A DNA stretch of 64,000 nt from Cymodocea nodosa (lineage: Eukaryota > Streptophyta > Magnoliopsida > Alismatales > Cymodoceaceae), in assembly GCA_036874045.1 (NCBI GenBank), contig CM072336.1:2190001-2254000 (forward strand), in the 5' to 3' direction. Shown here one piece after another: positions 25,296 to 39,500 of the stretch. A program made the translations under genes and the position numbers. Position 1 is the stretch's first letter. Each line of letters begins with the position of its first letter. The notes beneath the pieces were generated by a model, which saw only the letters and a list, made by a program, of their open reading frames with translations, was not told where the DNA came from and ran no database searches.

Positions 25296-25526
25296 AAGAG
25301 AGTGGAGAAATCTCATTCCCACCATATTACAGGGACGTTCATGAATTATATTTTCAGGATTCTTTATGAAAAAATTTCATTCCTTTTTCAACCCTTGGAC
25401 CATAGGAAAATATCAATACCATTATCAAAGAAAAAACCCTCTTCCCCTCTCTTTTTCGTGTGTAAAATGGGGAGGAAGCTTTCGTTACACCGATCAGACG
25501 TTAAAAGGTTTGTCCCAACATGAAAA

Positions 25527-25551
25527 AGAAAGAAAGAAAGAAAGAAAGAAA
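25527..25551 (+). repeat. (AAAG)n microsatellite
   Basis: About six tandem copies of the tetranucleotide AAAG. Confidence 0.85.
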
Positions 25552-28082
25552 TGTTCCGATCAACTTTAATAATTCAGTAGAACAAAACAACGATAGTATA
25601 ATTCTCTATTAAAAATGTAAAGATTCGTAAAAGTAAAAAAAATTTCACACTGATGCATGTATACTTGAAAATGCACTTCAAAATTTACACCGTATTGTTG
25701 ACGTAAATGTGAATTTCCAAACTTATATTTACGATAAAATTTTTTTAACTCAGGGAAAAACTACGAACGTGACACGATAATTGACGTCCAACCAATGGAC
25801 GTGGAAAGGTGAGTCGGACGGGCGAGTCCCCGAACGACCATGCCGCTGTTCACATGTGGTCGTCCCATAAAAATTTCTAATTAAATTATTGCAATCTGTT
25901 GATAACAGTTCGAAAGTATTTGAAAAATAAAGGAAAAGGGTTTGATTTAAATAAACAGGAATTTCACAAGAATTACCTAACGTGGTCCGAAAAGGTGGTG
26001 TTATTCTTATAAAATGAAGGAATATGCAACCGAACCCAAACACGCGAACATAAAGGGAGATGATTTTAGATGAAGAAGTGAGGAAGATGTCAAAAAAATC
26101 CATCAGAGAAACGAAGTGACATCGTAAAATTCTCACCTTGATAATACCAACCATTTCTAGCGAACGCCTGATGGTGCCGTGGTACCTCCGTCTTTGTGGT
26201 CAATGTGGCCGAAGGAATCAAACCACCTAAAGATGTTTCGTAACGTGTGGTAAGTGAAGTCTTACGAGTCTGAAACATTAGCGAATCATGAGGACTGGGT
26301 TGTGATATAAATTTCATTCGGTAACCAAGGACGTAGATGAAGAAGTGGTTTTAATCTATTCTTGAATTTTCTGGTGATAATTTTCAATCGTGAGGACAAC
26401 ACACTGAAAAGTTAAACAGATTGTTGTGGTGTATAACATTTTAGGATTAGAACCTATTCGTTTGGTTTCTTTTTAATTTTTTTTTTTGTCAGTACCTCTC
26501 ACCAATAAAAAAAAGTCGAGAAACTCACTCACACAACTTATTCTACTTCTTCTCCTTCTTATTCTTCCTCTCTCTCCCTGTCCTTAAATCTATTAAACAA
26601 ATATATTTTCAACAGTTTTGAAAGAAAAGGGACCACTCCTAAAAATGCCAAACGAGCTAGCTTGCATTAAAAAATACGTAACTGGCTCAATTTCCTTCTA
26701 TTTTCAAACAAAGAATCTCGAGAAGAGGAATCGTCGAAACAAAAGGCATGCGACGTAATACAACACCTTGTACATGAATGGTAAAGAAATTTCCTATTAT
26801 ATTTCAATTATAAAGTCAAAAGAGCGAAAAATATCTTTAACTTAAAAAAAAAAAATTAATTAATTAATTAAGAAAGAACGTGTGACGGAGAAGAAACGGT
26901 ACAGGTCCTCGGGGGACGTCGTGGGGCGTAGCCGTAGCTGTCACCGGCGGTCGGTTCCGTTACCTGTGATGTGGGTGAATGAATTAATAACGTTGGGCGG
27001 AGTGAGCAAGTTGTCAGCCAACGAAATCTTGGTCTTAATATTTAAACGGCCGATGGTATACGTATGTTGTTTGCTTTATTAAAACGAAAAGGTCGACAGT
27101 TCGAAGATTTGCAGAGATATTTGGGTCGGTGTGCATGTGTTGGGCAATCAACCACCACTTTCTAGGTGGTGCTGCTTGTTTCGACAGGCAGGTTTAATTT
27201 CTAGGGGCGATTTGCGAATCAATCATATACCCAGATATCGATCTCCACGGACCGGCGGCCCACAGAGGTACGTTGTAGTCGCCGGCGCGGTACCAGTTGA
27301 TTAATTTGGGAGGGAGAGAGAAAAGTCCGTAGGACATGTGTACCTACTGCTTCCGACGTGCTGTGTTTGAACTGCAGCTTTAGAACCTGACTTTTGCGGA
27401 GGGACGAGGGGCGAACGTCTCACGTCTCACGTCTCACGTCGCTTGTCGTCGTCTCGGGAAGGGCGACGACAAGAGGAGTTACGCAGAAGCATAGACTACG
27501 GATACAGATCGGTGTGAATGATCATCGCAGTTAATCAGAGTAAAGCATGAGATCATCGTGACGTCGTCGGCGCTTGGTAATTTCCTGGATCGATCCCTCC
27601 GACGAAAACTTGGTTTTAGCTTGCAATGATGCCGTTTCCGTCGGTCACACTGCGTCGGTCTCGGCAACGTACTTCCATCGAAAAAACGCGTTCTAGACCA
27701 TCATGTTGCGAAAAGGGAACGACTTTTCACCCGTAAATGATACAAATTAATATCGACGTCCTCCCTCCAATCACCCTTTTTCTTTCGTATTCGCAAGTGA
27801 CCATTATTTTATTACCAGATATAGATCACTGAAATTGCGGGAAATAGAAATACACCGGAGAGTCAATGGAAGAAAACAGAGGAAAAGGGGTTATTCTCGA
27901 AACAAATAAATTTAAAAAAACAGTGAAAGGTGTGTGGCGGGCGCGTGGGCCCCACCGACGTGAAAGACGGCTGCTCGAGCGAAGAGGTGGCAGCGACGAT
28001 GGCTCATGGCAGTGGTACTCGGTCGTGGGCTTAACGTGGGTCCGGTTGAACTGGACCATGGGCCCACACTGAAACCTCCAGT

Positions 28083-28094
28083 CCAATTATAAAT
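28083..28094 (+). promoter_or_regulatory. CCAAT box and TATA box of TPP gene
   Basis: CCAAT at 28083-28087 runs directly into TATAAAT at 28088-28094, about 200 bp before the start codon. Transcription would start near 28120. The two motifs are unusually close together. Upstream lie TGGGCC-type elements (27947, 28060). This is inferred from motif and position only. Confidence 0.55.
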
Positions 28095-28169
28095 CCACCC
28101 ACTTCTTCCCCTCCAACCGAATCAAACTCCCGTCTTCTCCATTGTCTCCTTCTTCCTCTGACGCCAAGC

Positions 28170-28170
<1 letters not shown>

Positions 28171-28210
<40 letters not shown>

Positions 28211-28252
28211 TTCTTCTTCTTCTTCGTCGTCGTCGTCGTCGTCGTCGTCGTT
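28171..28252 (+). repeat. (CTT)n-(CGT)n repeat in the TPP 5' leader
   Basis: A run of CTT triplets, broken once by TTA, changes into a run of CGT triplets. It ends about 40 bp before the TPP start codon and so falls in the predicted 5' UTR. CT-rich leaders are common near plant transcription starts. A compound CTT/CGT run of this length is less common. Confidence 0.85.
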
Positions 28253-28290
28253 GTGGTTTCTACGTGGTGGTTGTGTGGGGTGTTTGGAAG

Positions 28291-30509
28291 ATGGCCAAGC
28301 AGAATGTAGTGGTACCAGAGCAAGTGGTGAAGGCCACGACGGTACCGTCGGCGAGCACGCCGGCCCCGTCGATGCTGTCCTGTCCGCCGAGGAGCATGTC
28401 TTCGGCGTGCCCCATGAAGAAGAACAAGTATTTGAAACAGCTCGAGATTGGACCGGTAGGGGCGGGAGGCGGGAGAATCAACCCGTGCGTCGACTCCATG
28501 AAAGCCTCGTCACCGACGGCGGTGGCTATGGACGAGAGGATGGTGAAGTCGATGGTACGAAAAACAAAGACGATAACTTTTTTGTTAAATAATCCTTTAT
28601 AAATCCTTCGACGTCGTTCCGCGGGGGTTTTTCGTTGTCCTGGGGTTTCGGTTGAGGTGGTGATGTCGAAATTGTTGTTACAGGCCAAACACCCATCGGC
28701 GCTGGCCATGTTCGCCGAGATCTTCAAGGCCTCGGCGGGGAAACAGATCGTCGTTTTCCTCGATTACGACGGCACGCTTTCGCCGATCGTCGCCGACCCA
28801 GACCGCGCTTTCATGTCCCAATCGGTGAGAAGAGCCACATCCCGAAGCCTCTTGAACCTTCCGGTTTCTCTTTTCCTCTGATTTTGTTTTTCTAATCAAG
28901 TCTTTGGATTCCACCCAACACGCAGATGAGAGACGTCGTGAAGGAGGTGGCCAAATATTTCCCCACCGCCATCGTCAGCGGAAGGCGCAGAGACAAGGTC
29001 ACCAGCCCTCAACACATTGCTTCCTGTTTCGTGTTCTCCCCTTAGATTCTTCTTCTTCGTCCTCCATCCTTCTCCCTCACATTGATCCGAGACGGCTTTA
29101 TTTCATTTTCTGGGTTTTGTGGGTTTGGCCTTGTTGTGATGTTGATCTTCCTTCGGTTGTATTAGGTGTATGACTTGGTACAGTTAGCAGAATTGTACTA
29201 TGCTGGCAGCCATGGCATGGACATCAAAGGCCCCGCCAAATGTCCCATATACATCAAAGTATGCACTATTGCATTCTGCACCCCACCCCCACCACCACCA
29301 CCTCCACCAAAGAGCTTCCGAGCTATATTATTCCTTCTCGTATTACCACACAAGTAGAAAAGCTATTTACCATATACAAGGCTTATGATTGGAATGTTCT
29401 CCCGCAGGGTGCCACCCAGGTTATGTTCCAACCTGCCAGTGAATTCGCCCCCATGATTGACGAGGTGGGTCACAAGCTCCGTTCCCTCTCCTTACATCAA
29501 AAACCCAAAATAGGAGTGCTGGGCAAAAAAGGGAAAAACCTTTTATCCTTAGATTTAATATTCTACCATAAATGCTCAGGTGTTCAAGATTCTGGTTGGG
29601 AAAACCGCTACTGTTCCAGGAGCCAGAGTGGAGAATCACAAGTTCTGTCTTTCTGTCCACTACAGATGCGTGGAGGAAAAGGTCGGTACCAATTTCAAGT
29701 CGCCGGCGGCAGTATCTTCGCCGGGCATGTGTGTTCTGATCTCGGTTCCTTTGTTTGTTTCTCTTGTTGTGCACATGCAGAGGTGGCCTGGTCTGTTGGA
29801 GGAAGTCAAGTCGGTGCTCGAGGAGTACCCAAAGCTTCTCCTTACCTATGGGAGAAAGGTGAGAGACAGGTGTTCGTTGGTCTTCCCTGTGATTTCGTTG
29901 CAGTTCATGGATGTCACTCGGGTTCTGTTTGTGTGCAGGTGTTGGACATCCGACCCACCATCAAATGGGACAAAGGCAAGGCCCTGGAGTTCCTCCTGGA
30001 ATCTCTCGGTGAGTGTCCTTTTCTTGGAAGCCCTTAACCATGAATGAAACACCCCGGGAAGCTTGATCTTGATTTCCTTCAACACTTTTTCCTTTGGTTT
30101 GGTCGAGCAGGATTTGGAGACTGCAGTGATGTTCTACCTGTTTACATTGGAGATGATCGTACCGACGAAGACGCATTCAAGGTTCCTTTTCTGATAATTT
30201 CTTGCTGTTCTCGGCTCGCCTCATGATCATGGCATGAACAAATTTTTGGGTGCTTCAGGTGTTGCGCAACAGAGGACAAGGAGTTGGCATTCTTGTATCC
30301 AAGATCCCAAAAGAAACCAACGCTTCTTACTCCCTGCAAGAGCCATCCGAGGTTGTTGATGTGGTGGTGGCCGTTGCCTTCGTATTCCTATTTTTTACCG
30401 AAGAACATATTACAACGCTCTTCATTCTTATTCAATTCAGGTGAAGGACTTTTTACGTCGCCTGGTGGATTGGAAGAAGCTCTCACAAGGAACTGTGAAG
30501 GGAGGATGA
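28291..30509 (+). CDS. TPP: Trehalose-6-phosphate phosphatase
   Basis: The enzyme removes phosphate from trehalose 6-phosphate, a sugar signal, giving trehalose. Eleven exons join without a break: 28291-28554, 28684-28824, 28926-28997, 29166-29258, 29408-29464, 29580-29681, 29781-29858, 29939-30008, 30111-30181, 30259-30351 and 30441-30509. The protein has 369 residues, normal for plant TPPs. It is a HAD-family phosphatase: motif I is [10 protein letters not shown] with D115 and D117, motif II is the VSGR at 152-155, and motif IV is [10 protein letters not shown] at 306-315. Residues 1-88 form a variable N-terminus that in this family carries basic and serine-rich stretches. All catalytic parts are present, so the gene looks functional. 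There is no synthase domain, as expected for the TPP class. Confidence 0.96.
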
Positions 30510-33500
30510 AGATGAGAGACAAGAGACATAGATAACATGGACTTGTACATGAACAACTGTGTTCCCATATCTGGTTATAATAATTATAATAACAAAGAAG
30601 AAGAAGAAATAGATTCAGGTGATCAGAGAAGTGGTTTGTATCACTGCCTCCTGGTTACCATCGTTTTGGGTTCCTGTTTTTTTTTCCTTCAATCATCATC
30701 TCTGCTCGGAAGGTCTGGCAAAGATGCTGGCTTTCCTGCGCCACATACAAAGTGGTCTACACCTTGTAACCTACGACAAGAAAGGGAATATGTGTTTTTG
30801 GTTCTTCCCTGCAACATAGTGTCAACTATCTATTATGATGTACTTTGCTTAATGATAGTAGTAGCCTATTGCGCTATTGGAAGCAAACCCTCCCTCCGCT
30901 GCATCTACCAGTTAAACTTTTGAGATCCCAAGAATCACTTTTTACTGTTCATGCTCCAGTAAGTTTGAGGAGCTACTGCTCATGATATTCTAAAGTTTAC
31001 CGTAAAAATCCGGCTAAAGAGCATTTTCTTGCCAAATTGGTGTTTGTCGTTCATTTCATGAAAAATGTGTTTTAGCTGTAGCCTACTAATTACATGACCA
31101 CAGAATAAACACAACCTTATTAGAACAGGGGGGGTGGGTCTTCACGATGCAAACACAAAGACGGGTCGGGTCACTCATCATCTTCTTAAAAACTCAACCG
31201 AGAGAATTTACCGTCAAAAATTCACTCACAGAAGATCCGGGAATCGTTTGTGGATTTTTTTTGAGTGACTGATTCGCGGTAAATTCACCGAGTATAAATA
31301 AAATCAGTAAATTAATTGTAATAATTCGCCTTGATCCAGATGAAGGATTTTTATTAAAATCCATTATCATTGTCAACAATAAATAAAACCAGAAAACAGG
31401 AATGTCCATCGATCAGCAATGTCCTGCTCCTGCCTTGTTGTGCCTGAACCCATCAGCATCCGACACAACAAGGACATGGTTAATTATATATATATATATA
31501 TTGAAGGTTAGCTCAGCAATTCAGAAAAAAAACCATCTTTGTGAGGTAAGGTGACCTTCGCTTTACATATAAGATGATGATGACGATTATTATTATTATT
31601 GATGTTGTTGATAAAAACTATATCATATTTGGTTAGTAAATTTACATGAAAATAGGAAACTAGTTTCCGAAATTTTGATAAAAAGTGAGAAAAATTATGC
31701 CAGAGAATCAAGAGGAGATGAGCTAGTTACCATGCAACTTTTCTGAGTGGCGATTTTAGATTGATTTCAAAAATCATGGTATTTTTCTTTCATTTCAAGT
31801 TAAATTAAGGTTCCTGATGAATGACGATACCAAGAAGGAAATAGAGCTTACTCTTTCCTTGTCATCGGTAGGCCCTTCATATTGAAGTAGACCATCGTCA
31901 TTTGAGCTATAATCCTCTGCAGTCTACCTTCTCCAACACTTCATTTTTTCAAAAAAGATTGATTTTACTAGGTATTGATCCTTATAACTTCCTCATGAAA
32001 AATCCAGAAAGGACATTACCACATCCGTAAATCATCGGTGGTTGTCCTAATTATCATTTTACTTCATCACTTTCATAGAAACCAAAGGCCCGTATGGAAG
32101 AAATGGATGGAAACTCTGGCATTTGTTTGAACTGTGACCATTACTAACAACCCTGGGAGACAGAAACTGCCAAGCAGGTCCTGCCGCGTGAGAAAAAGTA
32201 GGCACACCATCGTCATAAATTCACAGCAGGAAATGTTTTGGTGGTGAGGTTCTGATGCCAATCCTTCAACCATCCTCCAGGCTTGCGACAATTACTGGAG
32301 CTGTGACAAATCAGTACCGCTTGTCCCACAATCACATTAGTATATATTATAAGACAAGGCAGTGATTCACCTTCTGCTTGCAACACAAACCATTCATGAA
32401 TAGACACATTCCAGTCGCCAGAGATTAAAAAGAGCGATCGACATGTGCATAACATTGGGATGGCTTCCCAAAGATTTCCAGCTTCATGCGCAAGAAAGGT
32501 ATCCTCTGAATTAAATATAAGTTGTAGCCATTATAGGGTGCAGAAATATTGTGTGAAAACAAATGGGAAATGCATTCCTGTCAAACATTGAAAATAGGAA
32601 GTATACGAATTTTGGGGGATGTGTAACAGACCAAAGGTAGAAATTGGAGCAGAGAACGGAGCACATGATGTCAACCACCACACAGTGAAAGTTCTGTCAT
32701 CAGGCCACAAGTTGTAACCAACATTTGGTGGCAAATAAAGGGACACGCCTCCACCATTGGCCACCTTGGATCTCAGTCAGTCCCACCTCAAAATCGCAGA
32801 CTCTTCCTCTTAAATTTTTGTTTTGTGTAATTGTCTTCTACCGGAAACTGTGGGGAGCTCATTTTACCTTTCTTGCAGATTAAGATTTTTGTAAGCTACT
32901 TCAAAATTTCGAATCCTGATTAAGATTCAAACTTGCGACCAAAAAATAGTAAAAGATATCTTAACCATCCTGATACAAAGTTTTGTGTTCTTGTAGATTC
33001 AAGTTCACAAAAGGGAAGATCCACTAGGTTCTTAGTGCCAGTATTGTTGAGGGAAGAGTTGGAGTCCACCAATTATACCGGAATAGTAGTAATACTCTAC
33101 ACTTCTCATGCGTAGGAAGAAAATACTTTTTTCTTATGCAGAAAGATGGTGTGCCCACTCAACAGAACCCAATCGTTGGTGCCCAATCTGAAGACAAACC
33201 AAGCACCGACGATTGCCCAATAATTGGCGACAAAGGAAATGCCTTACAAGTAAACTACACAGAGAATAGAACAGCCATACGTTACCAGTTTACTAGTAAC
33301 CATTACCGCAACAAAATTCTATTTCTCGAAATTCCCAAAACATCAAAATGATACGAGTGGTAGATACCACTTAATATTCTGCTTCTAAATCAAGGCAATG
33401 CTACCACTGAAATGCTTCGAAGTACTTAACCTGAATATAAATAAGTAAATGAGGAAAGTGGTTGGTGTGCATCATGTACCTTTCATAAATGCACAGTTTC

Positions 33501-36500
33501 AATGAGAATTTATGGTTGTACGTCATGGCAACACAAAAAATTGAAAAGTCTTTCATTCAAAGTATTGAAGTCTCACATTGTAGTAGTGAAGATGCAGTAA
33601 AAAAACTGACAGTACCGGAAAGCTTACAAGTAAATAGCAGGCCAACCATCTGGGAGACAGCCTGCAGCAGTCCTAGAGTCACTGCACGAAACTCACGTTT
33701 CAGATTCCTTCAAGGGCTCGCAATTTGTGGATCTTCTTGTTGAATATCTCTTTCCGTGTGAAGTCTAATTAAAAAACACAGAAAATGCCTTGCGTTAATT
33801 CGGCAAAAAAAGTATTGCAACAATTTGCTTATGGTCCACTACATTAAGATTTTAATTTTTTTTAAGGCATGTCAACTCCCCAGATGCCAAAATGCAAATT
33901 AAAGGTAATAAGATGCCAGTCATTTCTTGCGATTACCTCTGTCATTTCGTTTTATTATGTTCACAAACTTTTCTTGGAAGAAGCTTCACACAACACACAA
34001 GCAGAAAGACTACCAATATTGCAGTACTTTCATAATAAATATTGCCCGCCTACCTGATAGATGAGCAAAGTTCCTATAGACATATGTATATGATGACATT
34101 ATTAAATATTTTTTGCAGCTTCAAAGTAAAACAGGCAATGGAATGCTAGTACTAGGAAGGACAACTGAACAAAGCTGTGGAGATCAGAAGTAACGCACCA
34201 TTCAGCTGCTTAAGTTCTAACAGTTTCACAGGTGTATGCTACTCAGTGTCACAAGTATCAAATGAATGAATGCAATTTACTTTTGAGCAGAGTGAATGAA
34301 TTCAAGTTACCATTTGCAATATCTCCTATAATAGGCCTATTTCAGTTTCTATATTTATTAGCAATTGTAATAGAAATAAAATGACATCTAAGCCTTACTT
34401 GAAATTCAAAATTAACAATTTTATAAGGTAATGTTCAAAGAGTGCCCCACAACTTTAGATTTTGCAAGTATTTGTCATTCTCACATGGCTTTATTTTTTT
34501 TAGTGTGAAATATGGCAATGTTAAATTGAATGTCAACAAAGTTTAATGTAATTGAGTGACAAATTCTATTTTATTTCACAATTTAAATTACATTTGAAAT
34601 ACCATAAATTACCTTTTTTTCTTTATCCCTATATTGTATGATACATTTTGGTCTAGTTCAAGCTATGTCAAAAATATTATAGTAGAAATGTGGTCTTGAT
34701 AAGTAAGCCCTCAGCCACTTACGTGTGCATGTGTTGGATATTCTCGCACACAATGGGGGTAACGAAACTTTCATCCTCCTACCAAATGTTATTTCGTTTC
34801 TACAAATGTCACTTTCATTTCGAATCTTAGTCTTACTTTGAGTTCACTGATGATCTTCTTGAGAGTATTCCTCTGTCAAGCTTGATTGAGTTGCCAATAA
34901 TAGATAGAAGTGATTCTATGAACTTGGAACCAAAAAATAATGTCCCTTACATGAAAACCTATAACAGAAGAGTCATTTATTATTGATTTTAATTCCTAAT
35001 TTTTTTCTATATTATAAGTTTTTTTACTAATTCGTACTAAGAGTTTGTCTAATACATGAATAGCTTAGTGTGTAATCAGATTATTAGATATACGTTTATA
35101 TCCAACCTTATATAAGTGCACTTGTAATACCTCAATAGAGATAATCTAATGATGAAATCCTATCTTATTCTCTCTCCACACTTACATTTAACCTAAGAAA
35201 GCAAGAAATGAAATAGAGAGGAATAGCGACAAGAAAATGAGCAATTCAATAACCTCCTTCAAGATCCAGATACAGAAGTGAGCATCTGGCCACCTCAACC
35301 AAGATGCAGCCGATAAAGTGGGTTTCTTGCAGCCTCCAGCTGGGTTGAATATGGTATCAAAGAAAGTGGAGATCATAACAAGCCAGGTGAGACAAAAGAC
35401 AGATTCTAATGGCCTCGTGAAGTATAACTTGTGTTTACTAGAGTATTGACCAATAAATTGTATCAATGGTACTACCTGAATACAGTTATAGAAGTACATA
35501 TACCAACTATCAGTTGATACGATGAGTTATGTCCATACTCTACAAGTTATTGACTGAAATCTTCAATTTTCTGAAATGCAGGCATATACCATAGAGGGGG
35601 ATTTCCAATACATGTGGGACAAATATTGCCAATACGTTGTTTTAAGGGCATATTGCCAATATGTATTGATATAGGACACAGACATGATCCTAAGGATGCC
35701 AAGAAGAAATCATCCAAACAAAATATGCATTATAGAAAAGGATGGTAAACCCCAGGAAAGACAAGCACCTAATTTTTTGCCATTAATAAATAAATATGGG
35801 CATCCAATCCTCCATTTTATCATATGCTATCGTGAAGGTACCACATGACTGCTAGTCCACATCAATGCATGCGAATTGAAAGTTGAAACGGTCAAATTCA
35901 CTGTTATCCTGAAATGTGTTACTCCCAGCATAAAATTTCAGGAATCCCCCCTAAACTGTGTATATTTATTGGGATCATTTCAGGCTCAAAAAAGAATCCA
36001 AAAGAAGAATATTTCCCTTTTACTTGTTTGAATGGAGTCAGGTTTCTATTAGCATATATCATGCAGTGTAAGTTATATCTCGAAATGCAAAAAAAAAATA
36101 TTTAAACTAACAAGTTCACACCAGAAACAAATCTATTGCTATAGCTTATAAACGAAGTGACTACAGTCTTACAGATTCGATACAAGGCTTCATATTTTAA
36201 AATAAAATAAAATAAAGATGACGTTATCCAGAAGTGTATGATTGTTGTGGGCATCATAACTTATATCTTGAGTTTCAAAAAAAAAATTAATATCTTCATC
36301 CTTAATTCAAGTATATGAATGGTTAGATTTGTGATTATAAGTAAATATCTGCAACTACCAAAATGTAACTTATTTCTTGATAGACAAGACATAACCATCA
36401 CAAAATTTTCAAAAAAAACAGGAGTTAGGAAGCAGTAAAATGAACTATGGGTAAATTGGGAAAGGGATTGAAATTTGTAATTTTGGACTACATGAAAAAT

Positions 36501-36510
36501 TACCATAAAA
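30510..36510. other. Intergenic region TPP to PHP gene
   Basis: The first 450 bases are probably the TPP 3' UTR. A short inverted repeat lies at 31204-31286. From 32000 to 35500 there are unlinked short frames on both strands, none with a domain I can name. A 103-codon hydrophobic frame at 35188-35499 on the minus strand is not supported by neighbours or a known motif. The last part before 36511 should contain the 3' UTR of the PHP gene. Confidence 0.45.
31204..31286. repeat. Imperfect inverted repeat (hairpin)
   Basis: The left arm contains GAATTTACCG and TCACTCA; the right arm contains TGAGTGA and CGGTAAATTC at mirrored spacing. The arms are about 26 bp with an unmatched middle, around a loop of about 30 bp. 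It may be the remains of a miniature inverted-repeat element. Confidence 0.7.
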
Positions 36511-39500
36511 TCATTGGGAGCTGACATCGTAGTCTGGAAAAATCTTCTTACAGACGAGAATATCAAAAAACTTTGAACAAATTTCTTCAAATTCAACAGT
36601 ATGTCTCTCCTCATTTGTCAACCAAGAAGATAAGTAGGAATCCAAGATGTCATGAGCACGGCTGAAGGATGTGTCTCTAAAGTCTTTTTCTTTTGTAAAC
36701 CTTGAAATCATCTCCAGGTTTGCATCAGTGGGATCACTGGTAAAATTAGCAAACATATCCTTGATGGTATTGCACCATATGGGGCGACCAACTCTCAGGA
36801 ACTCACACACAGAAGAAATTGGAAGACTAACACTCCCAATATCAGATTCATCATTCCCACCTCTCCCATGGTAATCTGAACCTCCAAGCTTCAACAACTC
36901 ATACTTGTCACATAAGTCACTGAAAACTGTAAATGAAAGAAAACAATCAGTGAACAAGGATAAATAACTTTCCAAATTTCATGAGTAAGTATACATAAAG
37001 TTACATCACCCAACTACCTGCCAGTTTTCCATCACTTCTGTATACTTCAACAGCATGGAGACCCACTGATTTTAGAGTACTGATAACAGCAACAGGATTT
37101 TTTAGAGCCCATGGATGAGCCAACGCTGAAACTCCACCAGTACGGCAAATCAACTGTATCACATCCTCTGCGGGGGGCTCATTGCCTCTGAAAGAGTAAT
37201 AACTTAATATAAGGAAATGAGTGAGGCACATCTTGCCAACAATCGGATACTAAGCATTTGCTACATGGCAAATAGCTAGTCATAAGTAGGAAACTGAAGA
37301 GAAACTAACGTGGCATAAGCAGGTCCACCATCATAAAGATAGCGATTAAAAGCTTGTTTCACGTTTTCTACATGACCAGCTTCAACCATAGCACGAGCAA
37401 CATGTAACCTCCCAGGGGCTACACCATTGCCTGCTATCTTGACCACATGCTCCCATTTTAGAGGCATTTTAAGTTTCTTTAGCTTCAAGAGCATATTTTG
37501 TGCACGCAGATGACGTCCATCTCTTATGTCAGACAACAAGCTCTCCAATTCCCTGTATCTTGAAGGCCCGAAACTACTATAATATGCTAAGATGTGCACA
37601 GGCTCTTCCGATGCAGACCTTTCCCTTCCAAATATGCAAACAAGGCCCAAACAGTTAGTTCTTCATACTCAAGGAAAATATCACAGCTGATCAGCAAAGA
37701 CATACAACAGAATTATCCCTGACATGCTCACATCACATGTTTTTCGTTCTTGTTGTGTTTTTGTCAAACATTACCATTCATTCTAGGATAGTATTACAAT
37801 AATGGAATATACCTTAGGCGGAATATTGCACTTATTTCAACTCCTGGGATTATTCTGATGCCATATTTCCCAGCAACCTCTGTGGCATCTGATATACCAG
37901 CCATGGTATCATGATCTGTCAAAGCAAGTACTTTTACCTGTTTAACAATGTGCCAACTACATTATCTCATTCTAATTAAAAATTGCAAAGTTAATCTATT
38001 CTCATTTGAAATGCAGAAGGGTATCATATACTCAAAATAAGATATTATCAATCCTTGCATCAAACAATACTTTTTCATATACAACAATATTTATATAAAA
38101 TTATATTGCAATCACATGAAAATATCACAAATATGGTCACAGAATGTACGTAAAAGAGTTTGCATAGCCTCTTTGCTCAATGCAATAACAGCATTCCCAA
38201 TACAATCCTAGTGCATACCTATAGGTAAGATGAGCTCATGAATGAATAATGGTTAAAATGCAGTGATAAAGATTATGTAATCTGCCAGAGGAACATACAA
38301 TGAGCTAATGTCTAAAATAGTATCTCGTACAAGGGAATCATGCCAGTCAAAAAAAAAAAATGTGAATCAAATCAACCAATTATTTATCACTCCATTGCCT
38401 GAACAGGTACTTTCCATCTTCCATGACAGCACTTATACATAGTTGAGGAAGGACTTTCTTTGAACAAGAAGACAAGCTCAAATTTTCTCTAATTTAACAT
38501 AACCAATCCTGCACACTGCAATTCTCACTGAGAAACATTGGAGACTATTAATTTTTTTATCTGTTCGTATTTTGTAAATAACAAATTATTATAGTTATTT
38601 GCAATGTCGCCAGCAGAATGAGATCAAAATGCCCAAGTCCATGCTTGTTCCATAGGTTTTGCCTTCATGTGTAAGACATCCACTAATTCCTGCTCCAACA
38701 AGTCCTTACCATTCCTACCCATCAAACTAAAATACACATCCTCCCTCCAACTCTACAATGCAACTGTTTTTGTAACCTTCATTTTTTCTACCAACTCAAA
38801 ATACTACCTAAGAGCCAGATTCTAAGGACCAGAGGTACTCGATCTACAAAATGCAAATGATACCACAATCTTTCTCATCCCCACAAATCAGAATATTATT
38901 AACCATAAGAGGTCATTTTTTCAGTTTTGCTGAAGCCATAAGATTAATTTTGGTAAATCTTCTATTACCAACATTGGGGTTTCAAGTGATGAGCTATCTA
39001 GATTCAATGATATCATGGGTTGCTCAACTGAAGATTTACCCATAAAATACATAGGGCTTCCTCTACATCATAGACAAGCAACTGCTAGACACCGGTCACC
39101 TGTAATCGCAAGTGAAATGGCAGGCTTGAAGAATGGAAAGGGTGATCCCTATCCTTGGGAAGAAGAATTACACTCCTGCACCCCATACTCTCAGCTATAA
39201 CAACTCACTATCTATCAACTTTACATCTACCAATATCCAGTGAAAAGGAAATGGAGAAAATTAGGGGCCATTTTCTTTGGAGACCTAACAATCAAGATGG
39301 CCTAGGCACACAATTAACTTAAGAAACTTCAGCAAAACCATGTAGTGTAAATTTCTCTGAAAATTTTTGAACGCAGAAAAACAATTTCCTGGACTACTAT
39401 TATAAAACATATATCAAAAATAGTTACTTTGGTGTTATAGCAGATTCCTCTGTCTTACAATGTTCTCCTGTCTGGAATTCTCTCAAAGCCTCATATCATC

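Larger units (their letters stand above)
14973..28000. other. Long region without a recognised gene
   Basis: This 13 kb has only short frames, none with a recognisable domain. It is mostly AT-rich and interrupted by GC-richer patches with promoter-like motifs: GGGCC/GGCCC elements at 16820-16980 and 17840-17880, CACGTG/ACGTGG elements at 23540-23600, and another patch at 26880-27460. A short pyrimidine-rich leader-like stretch at 17980-18050 follows one of these, but no gene can be read after it. Microsatellites occur at 20951, 22426, 25244 and 25527. The end of the region must contain the promoter of the trehalose phosphatase gene. Confidence 0.5.

Noticed and set aside
28260..28727. 155-codon frame on the minus strand
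   Set aside because: It lies opposite TPP exons 1 and 2, crosses their intron, and has no domain; it is a shadow of a GC-rich exon.
29240..30037. 265-codon frame on the plus strand
   Set aside because: It reads through several TPP introns, agrees with the real protein only over exon 5, and has no independent support.
35188..35499. 103-codon hydrophobic frame on the minus strand
   Set aside because: There are no splice partners, no known domain and no clear start context.
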